From Mrakia gelida (taxonomy: Eukaryota > Basidiomycota > Tremellomycetes > Cystofilobasidiales > Mrakiaceae): a DNA stretch of 64,000 nucleotides. Below the pieces are notes generated by a model. It saw only the letters and a list, made by a program, of their open reading frames with translations. It did no database searches and was not told the origin of the DNA. The stretch is taken from assembly GCA_024345305.1 (NCBI GenBank), contig BRON01000017.1:930001-994000 (forward strand), written 5' to 3'. Below, piece after piece: positions 43,064-54,188 of this stretch; the stretch's first letter is position 1; every line of letters starts with the position of its first letter. The position numbers were made by a program, and so were the translations under genes.

Positions 43064-46000
43064 CTAAATCGAAAGCGTCGCCTCCTCCACCTCCCTCTCG
43101 TCCTTCTCGTCTTGAGTCAATTCCTCCTCCTCCCCCTCACCCCTCTTCTCCTCCACTTCAACCTTCTTCTCCCCAACAACCTCTCCAACCTTGCTCTCCT
43201 CCCCAGCGACAACCTCCTTCTTCTCCTCCCCACCCACCACCCCCTCCTCCTCAACCTCCTCACTCTTCACCGCCCCAGGCAAAGTCCACTGCTCCCACCC
43301 TCGATGGCTCAATCGGACCTTATCCCCTCGGACCTCGAAGATGCTCGACAGAGCCATCATCTCTCGAACGATGGTGAGATCCGACGTGAGGTTCTTGACT
43401 CGGTTGAAGGTTGCGATGAGAGGGATGGAGACGAAGCCGAGGGTGTCCATCTGTGCGAACGCGGAGGCGAAACGAAGGAGGGGTAGCAGTCAGCAAAACG
43501 AGAACAGGCGTTCGAAACGAACGAAGAACTGGGAGAAGGGAGGGAGGGAGAAAGAGAGACTCACCTGCTGCCTCAAAAAGAAATCCATCGCCAGGTTCTG
43601 CACTCCAAAGTAGTACTCGAGCTGTCCGAGGAGGTAGAACCTGAGTGGATCGAGAGGGAAGCTCGGCACCGTCACGGGCATGGGCATGGGGGGAGGAGCG
43701 TGAGCGTAGTGATGAGGGAACGACGTGTTGGGGTTTCCATTGGGGTGGTGGGTGATGGAGGTGGGAGCTGGAGCTGGAGGAGGGAGGTTGTTGGTGGTGG
43801 TGGTGCTCGAAGCGGCGGAGGTTTGGGAAGGACCTCGAACGAGAGGGACGGAGGGGAAGGAGGCGTGTTGGGGTTGGTGGTGAGGGTGGAAGGAAGGAGG
43901 GAAGGGACCTCCGGAGTAAGGGGAGGAGAGGGGAGGAGAGAAGGCGTTTCGAGGAGGGGTGGCGAGGATTCCGTTGGAAGAGGGGAGGGGAGAGGTGAGG
44001 TAGGGAGCTCCTCCGGTGCCGTTGATGGGGAGAGGTCCTCCGTTGTGGGACGCCTGCTGCTGCTGCATCTGGTAGAAGGGAGCGGCGAAAGGGTTGTTTC
44101 GGTTGGTGAACGACGAAGCGGAAGGTCCTCCTCCGATCGCGCCTCCTCGAGAAGACGATCCTCCTCGCCCTCCTGGAAGTCCTCCTCGACTCGGCTGAGC
44201 TCCTCCTCGACCTCCTCGAGCGGCTGACGACGACGACGTAGGAGCCTTTCCGTTGACGTAGTTGGGTCCGGGAGCGGTGATCCTGACGGCGATCTTGGGT
44301 GCTGGGGTGTGAAGAGGCTTGGACGACGCGTCTTCTTGAGGAGCGAGATCCGAGGCCTTGGCCGACGACGACGAGGGAGAGTTGAGAGAAGCGTGTCCGT
44401 TGGCCGAGGGAGAGTTAGAGAAGTGAGGAGCGGGTTGGAGGTCGAAGGGGAGGATGTCGGGACTTGGGGGAGAGAAGAGAGACGCGTTCGTGCTCCTGGC
44501 GTCGGCTGCCGACCTAAGAAGACTCCGTTCGACTTCACTCGAGACCTCGACGACCTCCTCGTCCTTCCTCATCATTCCCTCGATTCCGAGCGAGACTCCT
44601 CCGACTCCAGCGAGGGGAGGGAGACCGTGAAGCTGCCTGCTAGGCGAGGGCATCGACGCGGCCATCGAGACCAAGGGATCGGTCTCTCCTCCCTCGACGC
44701 TTCTAAAGACGACCTTCTTTCCTCCAGCCTCTCCCGAGGGAGCGGTTGCTGAGGTTGAGCCGTGGCCTGGCAGGCGGATATCGGGGGTGGGGTCGTTCTT
44801 CTTCGAGGAGGTTGACTTTTTGGAGGGAGCGGGAGCGGAGGAGGTGGAAGGGGTAGTGGTAGCGGCGGTGGTGTTGGGAGCAGCTCCGGACGTAGAAGCC
44901 TTTTTCTTGTTGTTGACTCGAGGAGGAGGAACGGCCGAGGCATCCTCGCTGGGGATCCGTCTGGGTCGGCTCTTCTTGGATCGATCGGACGCGAGGTCGA
45001 CGGAGAGCTGAAGCTCGATGGGAGAGATGGCGACCCACTTGGTCTTCTCTGTAAGTTCGAGAACAGTGGAATGAAGGTAGAAGACGAGTCAGTTCTGTTC
45101 TCGAGCAGCTCGACGCGTCGAGAAAAGAAGAGATCGATCGAGGCGACTCACCCTTCTTTCCAGCTTTTCCTCCTACACTTCCAGCAGCACTCGCTTCGTC
45201 CTCCGCCGACGCGTTTCCAGCTCTAGCGAGAGCGATCGAAGCCGGACTGGGCTCAGGCCACGACTCTCCGTTGGGAAGCGTGCTGGTCGTCGCAGGCCGT
45301 TGAGGGTTGGCCGAGGAGGATCGCTTGGTCGAGGAAGCAGGAGCGTCGGCGAGCGAAGGGAAGGAAGGGTGAGAGGGATCCGTGGAGCGAGCTGAGGCAT
45401 CGGCATGAGCAGGGGTGGTGGTGGTGGTGGAGGTGGATTTGTTGGCATGGTTGTGGTGGCTCTTGTGCGACTTGTTCGACTTGTGACCTCCTTCCTTCTC
45501 GTTGGGCTTGACCGCGTCGGCTCGAGTCTTCCAGATGTTGACCAGCGGGAGAGGAGCGGGTTTGGGAGCGGGAGGAGGAACTGCTGGAGTGTCGTCTGCT
45601 ACTGGTGTTGAGGCAGCTCCTTCTCCGTCGACGACTGATGCTCCCTCGACGGCAGGGGTTTTCGATGAGCTTCCAGCTCCTCCCTCCTTGTTTCCTCCAC
45701 CTCTGGACTTGTTCTCTCCTCCACCTCCATGCTTCCTCGACGAGGGGTTTCGACCTCCTGTTGACGGGTTCTTTCCAGACGAGGAGGAAGGGTGAGCGGC
45801 TGACCGTTCAGGTCGGGAGGAGCGCGAAGCTCGACTCGACTTGCTTCCTTTGTTGGCTGAGGACGAGGAGGTGGGTTGGTTGTTGGCTGCAGGAGTGGTA
45901 GAGGGAGCGTTGATCGATTTTCCAGGAGTGGATATGGGTGTAGGGAGGTCTGCTGAGGGAGGAGGGAGGGACTTGGCTGCTCTCGCGGCGTAGGAGAGGA

Positions 46001-46082
46001 GAGGAGGAGCAGGAGCAGGTTGAGGTTTCGATTCGGTTGATCGTGACGTGGTGGTCGTAGGTTCTGTAGTAGAAGTCGACAT
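43064..46082 (-). CDS. La-motif RNA-binding protein (Sro9/Slf1/LARP-like)
   Basis: It is likely a cytosolic mRNA-binding, translation-associated protein. ATG 46080-46082 (MSTSTTEPTTTTS) opens about 800 residues of disordered, Ser/Pro/Gly-rich sequence. This includes VNIWKTRADAVKPNEKE (the VNIWKxR motif common in LARP1/Sro9-type proteins), poly-His/Lys runs and a Gly/Arg-rich RGGRGG stretch at about 44230-44130. The La motif follows near the C-terminus: LGQLEYYFGVQNLAMDFFLR, then after an intron QMDTLGFVSIPLIATFNRVK, LTSDLTIVREMMALSSIFEV and GDKVRLSHRGWEQWTLP. An acidic tail ends at TAG 43064-43066. No RRM follows the La motif, which argues for Sro9/LARP1 rather than genuine La. Confidence 0.88.
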
Positions 46083-47028
46083 GATCAAGGGGAGGGCGAG
46101 AGAGAGGGAGAGGCGTCTGTTCCTCTGTAGCGTTTAGGTGGAGGGGTGCTGAGAGGGAGGAGAGCTGAAGGTGGGACGAGGTAGGAGGGGGAAGGGGAAG
46201 AGGGAGGAAAAGATGTCAGGAACGAGTGACCTTCCTACAAGTCCCCTGCAAGCTTTCCCATCGAACGAAGGCACCCAGGGTTAAGGAGAGAGTGAGAGAG
46301 ATACTGACTGGGTGATGCGAGGATGAGAGTCGGGTTGTAACGGGGTTTGGTTGACTGAGAGGCGAGCTTGACGTTTTTTGAAGGAAGGGAGGAAAGTCGA
46401 GCTTGGACGAAAAAGAGTCTCTCGGACGAGAACGAGGTCGACGAGTTCTGTATGCGATTGTTTGATGCGAGGGGAGATGGAGAAGAGATGTGAGACTATG
46501 TGTTGGTCTCTGGAAGAAGGGAGAATCTCTTTCGAACGAAGAGAAGGGAGGGAGGAGGGTAAGAGGTTGAAGCTGAAAAAGAAGGAGGTCGAAAGGGAAG
46601 AATCGAAAAGAGCAGCAACCAAAAGAGTAACGTTACAAGCACCTTTGAAACATCAATTTTGTATGGAAAGAGAGCTTAGAAGGTAGTCGAGAGTCTTGGC
46701 TGTATATTCCTGGACTTGAAGTAAAATCCTAGCAGAAGCAGAGACGAGGGTCGTGCTGTTTGGTCGCGACCGAAATCTCAGCCCTTCATCATCGCGGCGA
46801 CTTCGTCGTGAGCTCGTGGGCAGCTTTTCTCAGCTCCCACGCGAAATTTAGTTCGACAAATCTCGAGAACAGGTCAACTTCCTTCTCGGGATCAAATTGT
46901 ATAGACTTCTAAAGTTGTTCGTCGCTGCTGAAAGCCGAACGAGGTGACTCGTTCAACGAGCGCTCTCTTTTCGAGCTCTCCCCTGCCTTCCCTCCCTCCC
47001 TTTGAGCTTTCAACCGTCACCCCAAGAG
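46083..47028. other. Shared promoter region, La-motif gene (-) / sideroflexin (+)
   Basis: The region is a 946-bp divergent spacer. No gene recognised; short minus-strand frames have no features. Confidence 0.5.
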
Positions 47029-49021
47029 ATGTCTACTCCAACTCCGCCCGCTGGCCAGGTTGATCTCTCTGCTCCCCAGTTCAACCTTCTCACCTACACC
47101 GGTCGACTGTCTCACTTCTACTCTGTGACCTCTCCTCTCACTCTCCTCGTCCCAAGCTCAAAGCTCACCGAAGCCTCCAAGGCCGTCAAGGACGCTGCTG
47201 CTCGGATAGATCAGGCCAACGGAGCTCCCGTATGGGTAGATCCTAAGACGAGGGATGACTACTGGTACAACAAGCAGCTCGTAGAGTCGTCTATCCATCC
47301 AGGTCAGTCCAGTCTTTTTGAGCTCGCTCGTCGAGGACTTCCTTCTCCTCCCTTTCGTTCGTCGAGCTCAAGCTGACCTTCTGCTCACCTTCGGCTCTAT
47401 CTTCTTCCAGATACCGGACTCGCCGTCCCCCTTCCCTTCAGGATGTCGGCCTACGGTTCGTCTTCGTCCCTCTTGTCTCTTTCTCTCCCTCTCGAGCTCA
47501 GCGAAGCAGAGCTCGCTCACGGTCGACTCCGTCGTGTTGACCTCTCTCTCTCTCTTCCTCTCCCCTCTCCCACCCCCTTCTTCTCCTCTCATCCCCCGTC
47601 TTCTATCCACTCAGTGCCCACCAACTTGATTATCTGCGCCGGTATGCTCACTCCCAACCCTTCCGTGAGTCTGCTCGCTTCGGATTCTTCAATCCGAAAA
47701 CTCGTCGAAATGCTCACCTTCTCACCCCTTCCATCCACCCCCTTCACACGCGCTTCTCTCGACCCATCAGTTCCGGACCTTGGTCTTCTGGCAGTGGGCC
47801 AACCAGAGTCTCAACGTTTGCGTAAACTAGTCAGTCTCTCTCTCCCAGACGTCCTCTTTCTCCTGCCTGCGAGAACGAAACTCGAAACCTAACCTGACCT
47901 CCTCGCGTCGTTCTCCCTCCCTCCAGCGCCAACGCCAACAAATCCATCGCCATGTCCAACACCGAGGTTGGGATTGGTGCGTCTTTCACTCCCTTCCTCC
48001 TCGCTACGCTCTTCCTTCATCCTCGAGCTGATTTCGTTTGTTGGTGGGTTCTAACAGCCTACACGGCAGCCACCACCACCGCTGTCCTCCTCGCCGTCTC
48101 CCTCGCTCGAGTCGTCCCTCGGATCCCAGCCTCAGTCATGAGCGCAGCCAAGAGAGACCTCCTCGTCAAGTTTGTGCCCTTCGTTAGTGTTGCGGGAGCG
48201 GGAGTCGTTAAGTGAGTCGCATACACCCCCCTTCCTTCCCGCCCACCCCGATTCGCTCTCTCTCGTTCTTCGCGAAACGCGTCGAGTCGAACCTCGTCGC
48301 GTTCCCCGAACTGACCCTTCTTTCTTCTTCTTGCCCACCCCCTCCTCGCTTGGTTTTTTTTCGCAGCATCACCTGCATCCGATGGAAAGAAATCCGAGAT
48401 GGGATCACCGTTTTCAGACTCAACGACGTCGTTCGACCTGGAGGAGCTGTCGTTCAGGAGAAGGAGGAACTCGGGAAGAGTTCCGTTGCGGGAGCGAGAG
48501 CGGTGGGACAGTCTGCTGCTTCGAGGGTGTTTACGAATATGTGAGTTCTGACCCCCAAACCTACACCCTACCTTTCTGCGCGATGAAGTCGGTGAAGCTG
48601 AACCTTCTCCTCGCGTCTCGTCTTTTCGTTCGTCTTCGTCGTGCTCAGCCCGACCCTCATCCTTCCTCCTCTGCTCATGACCGCCCTGGCAGCTAGGAGA
48701 GCCTTCTCCGGAACCAAGGGGAAGATCTGGGAGAACTTGACTCATGTGACTGCTAGTGAGTCTGTCGTTTCGCTCCCCTGTCCCTCCCTCCCTCCCCTCG
48801 AACCCTCAACTCACCTCTCTCATCCACCCACCCACCCACCCGCCCATCCCTCTTCCACAGTCGGACTCTCCCTTTACCTCTTCCTCCCCCCCTCCATCGC
48901 CGTCTTCCCTCAACGCGCATCCGTCCCCATCGGAAAGCTCGAGAAGGAGACGTTTGGCAAGTTTGTGGATGAGAAGGTTGGGGGATCGGAGGAGAAGGTT
49001 TTCTTTAATAAGGGGTTGTAG
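47029..49021 (+). CDS. Sideroflexin, mitochondrial amino-acid carrier (Fsf1-like)
   Basis: This is an inner-membrane carrier; animal SFXN1 moves serine for one-carbon metabolism. ATG 47029 gives MSTPTPPAGQVDLSAPQFNL. Motifs in order: YTGRLSHFYSVTSPLTLL, VKDAAARIDQ, WYNKQLVESSIHPDTG, VPLPFRMSAYVPTNLIICAG, then FRTLVFWQWANQSLNVCVNY, ANANKSIAMSNTEVGIAYTA, FVPFVSVAGAGVVNITCIRW, KEIRDGITVF and IPTLILPPLL. The end is IGLSLYLFLPPSIAVFPQRA, with TAG 49019-49021. HPDTG, the NxxCxNYxNxNKS segment and the final Pro-rich helix are family hallmarks. About nine introns; length about 340 residues is normal. The Tyr of the NY motif is split by an intron. Confidence 0.95.
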
Positions 49022-49780
49022 AGCTGGAACGAACTGGGGATTGGTATGTGGAACTCATAGATGTGATGGGACAGGTTCTATCTATGCTCGTTGAGTAGCG
49101 GTTGTGGAGGGAAAGAAGGGAAGAGCGTCGGGAGGGACAGAGGGAGGGGAAAGAGGTGAGCTCGCGTCTCTGTTCGTTTTGCCTGGCTCGCTCGTTCATC
49201 GCTGACGAGGGGTTCGTCTTTCCTTGGAGCGGGCTCCAGGCTCCGGAAATCGTACCACCACCAGTGGATCACGAGGAGGAGGAGGAGGAGGTTGGAGTGA
49301 AGGACGGAAGAAAGAAGAGGCCGTTCGTCGCGATCACCAGCTCATTTACGATCCTCCGTCGCGTGCGCCGACGGATCCAAAAATGCGATCAAAACTTCCT
49401 CGTCGTCTTTCAAAGCTGACCCTCATCTTTCTCATTTTCACCAGCTCACCAGCCAACAGTTCTCGTCCCTTCGCCACCTCTACACCACCTCGCACCAGCA
49501 CTCGAAGGTCGCCCGCTCTCGTCCTCTCGGCGCGTCTCTCGATCCCTCGTCAACCGCACCACCCATCTCGCCCCAATCGCTTCCGCACCACCCGCCTTCC
49601 ATCGATCCGATCACCATCTATGTACAGGGCCGACGGAGCAAAGCCACCAGCCTGATCATACATCTCCTCGATTCGACTCGATTCTGGACCCATAAAACCT
49701 CGTCCCCCTCCCACTTGACCTCTCTTCCCACTCAACCACCATCACCCCCACCCTTTCTATCAACTTCAATCTTACTCGCT
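49022..49780. other. Intergenic, sideroflexin 3' UTR and ferritin-like promoter
   Basis: I see no supported gene. A + strand frame at 49224-49655 shows no domain. Confidence 0.5.
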
Positions 49781-51707
49781 ATGCTCACCTCTCTGCTCAC
49801 CGCTGCTTCCCTCGTCGGACTCGCTGCTGCTGGACCTATCTCTTCGCGTCAGGATTCGAGCAACATCGATACGAGTGAGTGGTCCGTTTCGGGGCTTCCC
49901 TTGCGCGCTCCCGTGTTTCCCTTCCCTTCCCTCCCCGCTTTGGATGAGATTCCCGTTCGCTGACTTCTGGTCGTTCTTGTTTGTTGCTTCAGCGATTCTG
50001 CAATGTTCGTCTTCCATCTGACCTCTTCCTTCCTCGAACGAGGATTGAGAGCAGCGAAGCCTGACGCTGACCTCCGCTCTTCGATCTCTTCTCCCCCTCC
50101 TCGTCGATAGACGCTCTCACTCTTGAGCATCTCGAGAACAACTTCTGTGAGTGAGAGTCTCATCTCCCACCCTTTCTCGACCTTGTCGCTCAGCCGAACA
50201 GCACTGACCTCCCTTCTCGACTTCGCGTCCCGTCCGTCTCGTTTCGTTTCGATGTGCAGACACGTTCGTCTTCCTCCTCCCTCTCGCTTCGACGGTTCTC
50301 GACTCTTTTCCACGTAGCTGACATGGATGTGTGATTCGGTTTATTCAGAAACGCTCTCGCCAAGTTCGACGAGGCTGCTTTCATCACCGCTGGTTTCCCT
50401 GCTTGGGTTCGAAAGGTTCGTCCCCCTTCCTCCTCTCTTTCGGCGACATGAGTGCTCTCCAAGCTGAGACTCAACTACATTCTTGGTCCCTTACAGCGCG
50501 TCGTCCAAATCGGACAGCACGAAGTAAGTTTAACCTTTTCTCGATCTCCTTTATCGTTCGAACGAAACCTGATCGACGTGTCTTGTCTCGTTCTTCCAGG
50601 CTCAACACGTCACCCTCCTCGCTGGAGCTCTCGGAGATGCTGCTACTCAGCCTTGCGAATACTCCTTCCCTTACGAGAACGTTGCTGGGTGAGTGCAAAA
50701 ACCATTCAAAGAGACGAGTGAGACGACGAGCGGAGCTGATTTTGGTTCCTTTCTCGCTCGACAGCTTCCTCGGACTTTCCGCTGCGATTGAGAACGTTGG
50801 AGTTTCTGCCTACCTCGGAGCTGCTTCTCTCATCACTGAGAAAGACTACGTCACTGTTGCTGGGTGAGTTTGCCGTCTCTTTTACTTGCTCGAGCTCGAC
50901 GTTGAACGACTCGCGGACTGAATCTTTTTCTCGTGGCCTCCAGTTCCATCCTCACCACCGAAGCTCGACACCAAACATGGGTGAACTCCGCGGCTTTGAA
51001 GGGAATGCCTTGGTCTGGACCGGAAGATACTCCTCTCGGTTTCTCGCAGGTCTACAGGTACGTCTCGCGAATGCATGAAGCAACGACGCGTCGAACTTGA
51101 GAGCTGATCAGCTTCCTCCTTTTCCTCTTTCTCAGCATCGCCGGAGCCTTCATCACCTCCTGCCCTACCACCAACCCTACCCTCCCCGTCGTCGCCTTCC
51201 CCGCTGCTACCATCGTTGAGACTTCCGTCGCTGCTGGAGACAAAGTCACGCTCAAGTTCCCGACGACTGGACAAAGCGAGAATCGTTCGTCCACCCCCTC
51301 TTCCCCTTCAGTCCTCCTCCTATAACTTTGCTGACACGTATCGTTCCCCTTCCAGTCGTCATCTACTCCGGCCTCATGAGCTACGTCGCTCCTATCGCTT
51401 CGGACGCGACTGTCTCGATTCCAGGTCCGTCGAGTTTCGATCTTCTTCTCCTCCCTTCTCGCATCCTTCGAGCTGACCTTCTCCCGTTCATCTTCACTCA
51501 GGTGGCCTCATGGGAATCGCCTACGGAGTCATCACCACCGCTGGAGCCGCTGCCGACGTGACTGACGCCAACACCGTTGCTGGTCAGTTCTTTGTTTCCG
51601 CTCTCGTTTCCCTCGCTCCCCCTCCTGACCTCCTCGCTCACCCTTCATTCTACACAGGTCCCATCATCATGACCTTCCCCGTCTCCTCGGACGCTGTCAA
51701 CGCCTGA
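49781..51707 (+). CDS. Secreted ferritin-like domain protein (Rds1-like)
   Basis: ATG 49781 encodes a signal peptide, MLTSLLTAASLVGLAAAGP, with a likely cut after GLAAA. A ferritin-like four-helix domain follows, assembled from at least ten exons: TTILQYALTLEHLENNFYTN, FDEAAFITAGFPAW, VQIGQHEAQHVTLLAGAL, GFLGLSAAIENVGVSAYLGA and ILTTEARHQTWV. The Glu and ExxH pairs (EHLE, HEAQH, EARH) are those expected of a di-iron or degenerate ferritin-like bundle. The C-terminal half is a beta-rich domain (VVAFPAATIVE, GDKVTLKFPTTGQSENLVIY, MTFPVSSDAVNA). The stop is TGA 51705-51707. Fungal relatives are stress- or sporulation-induced; the function is unsettled. Two very short exons (12 nt at 49993-50004 and 4 nt at 50260-50263) are needed to keep the helix-1 frame. 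Confidence 0.85.
49993..50004 (+). other. 12-nt microexon in the ferritin-like gene
   Basis: The exon is bounded by CTTCAG and GTTCGT. It reads through as T-T-I-L-Q-Y between the signal-peptide exon and the first ferritin helix. Confidence 0.75.
50260..50263 (+). other. Putative 4-nt microexon in the ferritin-like gene
   Basis: The four bases ACAC lie between an intron ending GTGCAG and one starting GTTCGT. The upstream intron has CACTGACC and the downstream one AGCTGACA as branch sites. Direct joining of the flanking exons creates TAA; inserting ACAC gives NNFYTNALAKFDE in frame. Confidence 0.65.
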
Positions 51708-52000
51708 TCCGAGCGCAACTTCACGACTGCGACGCGTTTCACCTTTTTCCTTCTCTCTTTCTGCTGAACGACTCGGACTTTACTTAGCTCTCTCTTTCCA
51801 TAATCATGTAATTTCAATCGATTTTCTCTCTGTTTCTTGCGAAAATGAGCCCATACACTCATGAAGATCCGAGGAGAGCCCCGAAGTCTGATCTCGACGC
51901 GTCCTTCTTTCTCGTTCTTCCGTCCGTCTCAGATCCCCAACGAAGCGAACTATACATCATCAAACCCCCCCTTCCCCATTCCCAGCGTATCTAACCCCAC

Positions 52001-52639
52001 TCAAGATCGCTCCTCGTCCCAGTTACAAATAAGAAAAGCAAGATGAGGTCTCCCCACGAGCCGAGCGTTCCTCCTCTCGTCCTGCTTCCTCATACTCTCC
52101 ATGAACTCCTGGTGAACCCTGTCACTCTCCGCTCGCTCGATCCGAGAACGTCGGATCCTCTCCATCGTCTTCGCCAACTTCTCCTTCATCTCGAGGTCCC
52201 AGAGGGCGGTTTGACGAGCCAGCGCGGGAGCGGAGAGGGATTCACAGAGTTCGGTGTAGTCGTGTCGGATTCGGGTTTGTCTGAGTTCTGTGTGAGCGAA
52301 GAGAGTTATGAGAGAGTCAGTAAGCGAGTTGTGAGAGAGAAGGGAAGGGAAAGGAAGAGAGGATGGAGAGGAAAGGTGATGATTCGAACTGGACTGACCT
52401 CGTCGAGCTAGGATCGAAGCTGTTTTAGCAGCTTGAGCTTGCTCTTCGAGAGAGAGGACCTTCTCCTTCGTGCTTGCGTGATGGTTCTTCTTGGCGAGGT
52501 ATTTGTGAAGCTTGGCTTTGGCGGCGAGAGGCAGAATGAGTTTGAAAGGTGGAGCCGAGGACGTAGTAGAGGGACGAGGAAGACGAGGGCGAGGCTGAGG
52601 TCGAGGGGAGGGAGGAGGGGAGGCGAGGTAGGACGACAT
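52001..52639 (-). CDS. Small basic protein of unknown function, paralogue of the gene at 41916-42468
   Basis: ATG 52637-52639 gives MSSYLASPPPSPRPQPRPRL. Exon 1 ends with FKLILPLAAKAKLHKYLAKK, NHHASTKEKV and a short helix. The probable intron 52288-52398 starts GTCAGT, as in the other copy, and ends CACAG. Exon 2 has RIRHDYTELCES, APALARQTALWDLEMKEKL, a long charged helix (MERIRRSRIERAESDRVHQE) and TGA 52001-52003. Spliced length is 175 residues. The intron is 111 nt, a multiple of three, and stop-free, so unspliced RNA would add 37 residues in frame. The gene is head-to-head with the coiled-coil gene at 53004 (364 bp). Function not recognised. Confidence 0.68.
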   Translation of the reverse strand: MSSYLASPPPSPRPQPRPRLPRPSTTSSAPPFKLILPLAAKAKLHKYLAKKNHHASTKEKVLSLEEQAQAAKTASILARRGQSSSNHHLSSPSSLPFPSLLSHNSLTDSLITLFAHTELRQTRIRHDYTELCESLSAPALARQTALWDLEMKEKLAKTMERIRRSRIERAESDRVHQEFMESMRKQDERRNARLVGRPHLAFLICNWDEERS

Positions 52640-53003
52640 GTTCTGAAGCGAGAGGGAGGAGAGGGAGGAGGTCAGTGATCGAATCGAGAGGAAGTCGAGA
52701 GAGTCATGCTCACAAGGAGATATGTTGTGAGGTAGTAGGTAGTTTTGCGCGGAGAGCAGAAGAGTTCGATGTGGTTGAGGGAGAAGAGGCGAGCCTCCTC
52801 CCGTTTTGATTCACCTCCTTCTCCCTCGGCTCGGCAGGCACGCAAAGAACCAGCCCGCCTGACTTTTCACTTTAACGATCGATTGATTTCTTTTCCTTTT
52901 CCTTCTCCTCTACCCTCCACCACTTCGCCGTTCTCCAATCCTCATTCTCTCTCTCTTCCTCTCCCTCTCGCGTCGCCCACCCTTTCCCCCAACCAAACAA
53001 ACA
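52640..53003. other. Short divergent promoter
   Basis: This spacer serves the minus gene starting at 52639 and the plus gene starting at 53004. The right half is pyrimidine-rich. No gene. Confidence 0.55.
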
Positions 53004-54188
53004 ATGGAGTTGCCCGGATTCTCGCCGCAGGGTTCCCCTCCTCCCAAGTTCGTGCTTCCTTTCCTCCCTTCTCCTCTTCCTTCTCTTCCGCCCCTTCTTT
53101 TTTCCTTCTCGTGCGAATCTCACCTTCGTCTCACCTCCTCCGTGCTCTTTCAGCAACTTCCCGATCTTCTTCGACAACTGGGATCACTTTCCTTCTTCTC
53201 CAGGTTCGTCGAGCTCGAGCTCAACCTCCAGCTCTCCTCTTCCCTTCTCCTTCTTCCTTCGAAGCTGATCCCTTCCTTCTCCCCTTCTCTTCTACTCCAG
53301 ATCAAGCAGTCGGTGAGCTTTAGATCTATTCGCCATTCGAAGAGTCTTTCCTCGGCGCTGATCTTCTTCCTCCCTCTGGGTCCTGTTCATCAAAGCCCCT
53401 CGTCCCCTCTTTCATCCCTTCGACTCACACGCCGCCCCTCCTCCCCTCCAGCCCCAAGCTCGGTATCCATACGCAGACTACGATGGAGAAGGAGTAGGTA
53501 TCGTTCAGGGGCTGGAAGGAGGGTTTCCTGCCGGTGTAGACGGCATGGAGGAAGAGCAGGACGGAGGAGGGGAGGAGTGGAAGGAGTCTTTGAGCGCGAG
53601 CTCAGGTGAGTCTCTTTTCCTTTGCCTTTTGGATGCGCTTGTCTCTCCGAGGATCAAGAAGGACCTCAAGAGCTGAGCTGATATCCTCTGTCCCTCTCGC
53701 CGTGTTGTTCTCTCTCCTTCTGTTCGCTTTCCACCACTGCAGCCGCCTCCTCCTCCAACGCCAACAACATCCCTCCTCGTCCCCTCCTCCCTCCCTCCTC
53801 CTCCTCCTACCCTTACATCCAACCTCAAGCTTTCTCCTCCTCTTCCTCATCTCGACTCAGAACCCTCTCCGTCGAAACAGAGGTCAAGAATTTGCGCGAC
53901 AGGAACTCTGTTCTCGAGGAGGATTGTCAGGAGATGGGGGAGGAGAACGTGAGGCTGAGGCAAGAGGTCGCTGGTTCGGAACGGGAGCTCCAGCGTCGAA
54001 ACGCTGCTTTGGACGACGCGGTCGACAGGGCGGACGAGTTGGAGGATAGGCTGGTGCGGGTGGTAGATGAGGCGAATAGTCAACTCCAGAAGAACGCTCA
54101 GGAGTGGGCCGAACTCCACTCTCGATACTATCTCGCAGAGCGGATTGACGGAGTCAACGTCGTTTACGAGCCCTTCGGTCCCTACTAG
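53004..54188 (+). CDS. Hypothetical coiled-coil protein
   Basis: Not recognised. ATG 53004 (MELPGFSPQGSPPPNFPIFF) is followed by DNWDHFPSSPDQAV, an acidic/Gly region (YPYADYDGEGVGIVQGLEGG), a Ser/Pro-rich linker, then an uninterrupted heptad-like helix. That helix runs LSVETEVKNLRDRNSVLEED, CQEMGEENVRLRQEVAGSER, ELQRRNAALDDAVDRADELE, DRLVRVVDEANSQLQ. A short conserved-looking end, HSRYYLAERIDGVNVVYEPF, precedes TAG 54186-54188. Four introns. The second use GTTCGT donors; the third acceptor is ambiguous (CCAG, or AAG five bases later, the latter keeping frame). The protein looks like a structural or adaptor protein that dimerises through the coiled coil. Confidence 0.65.
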
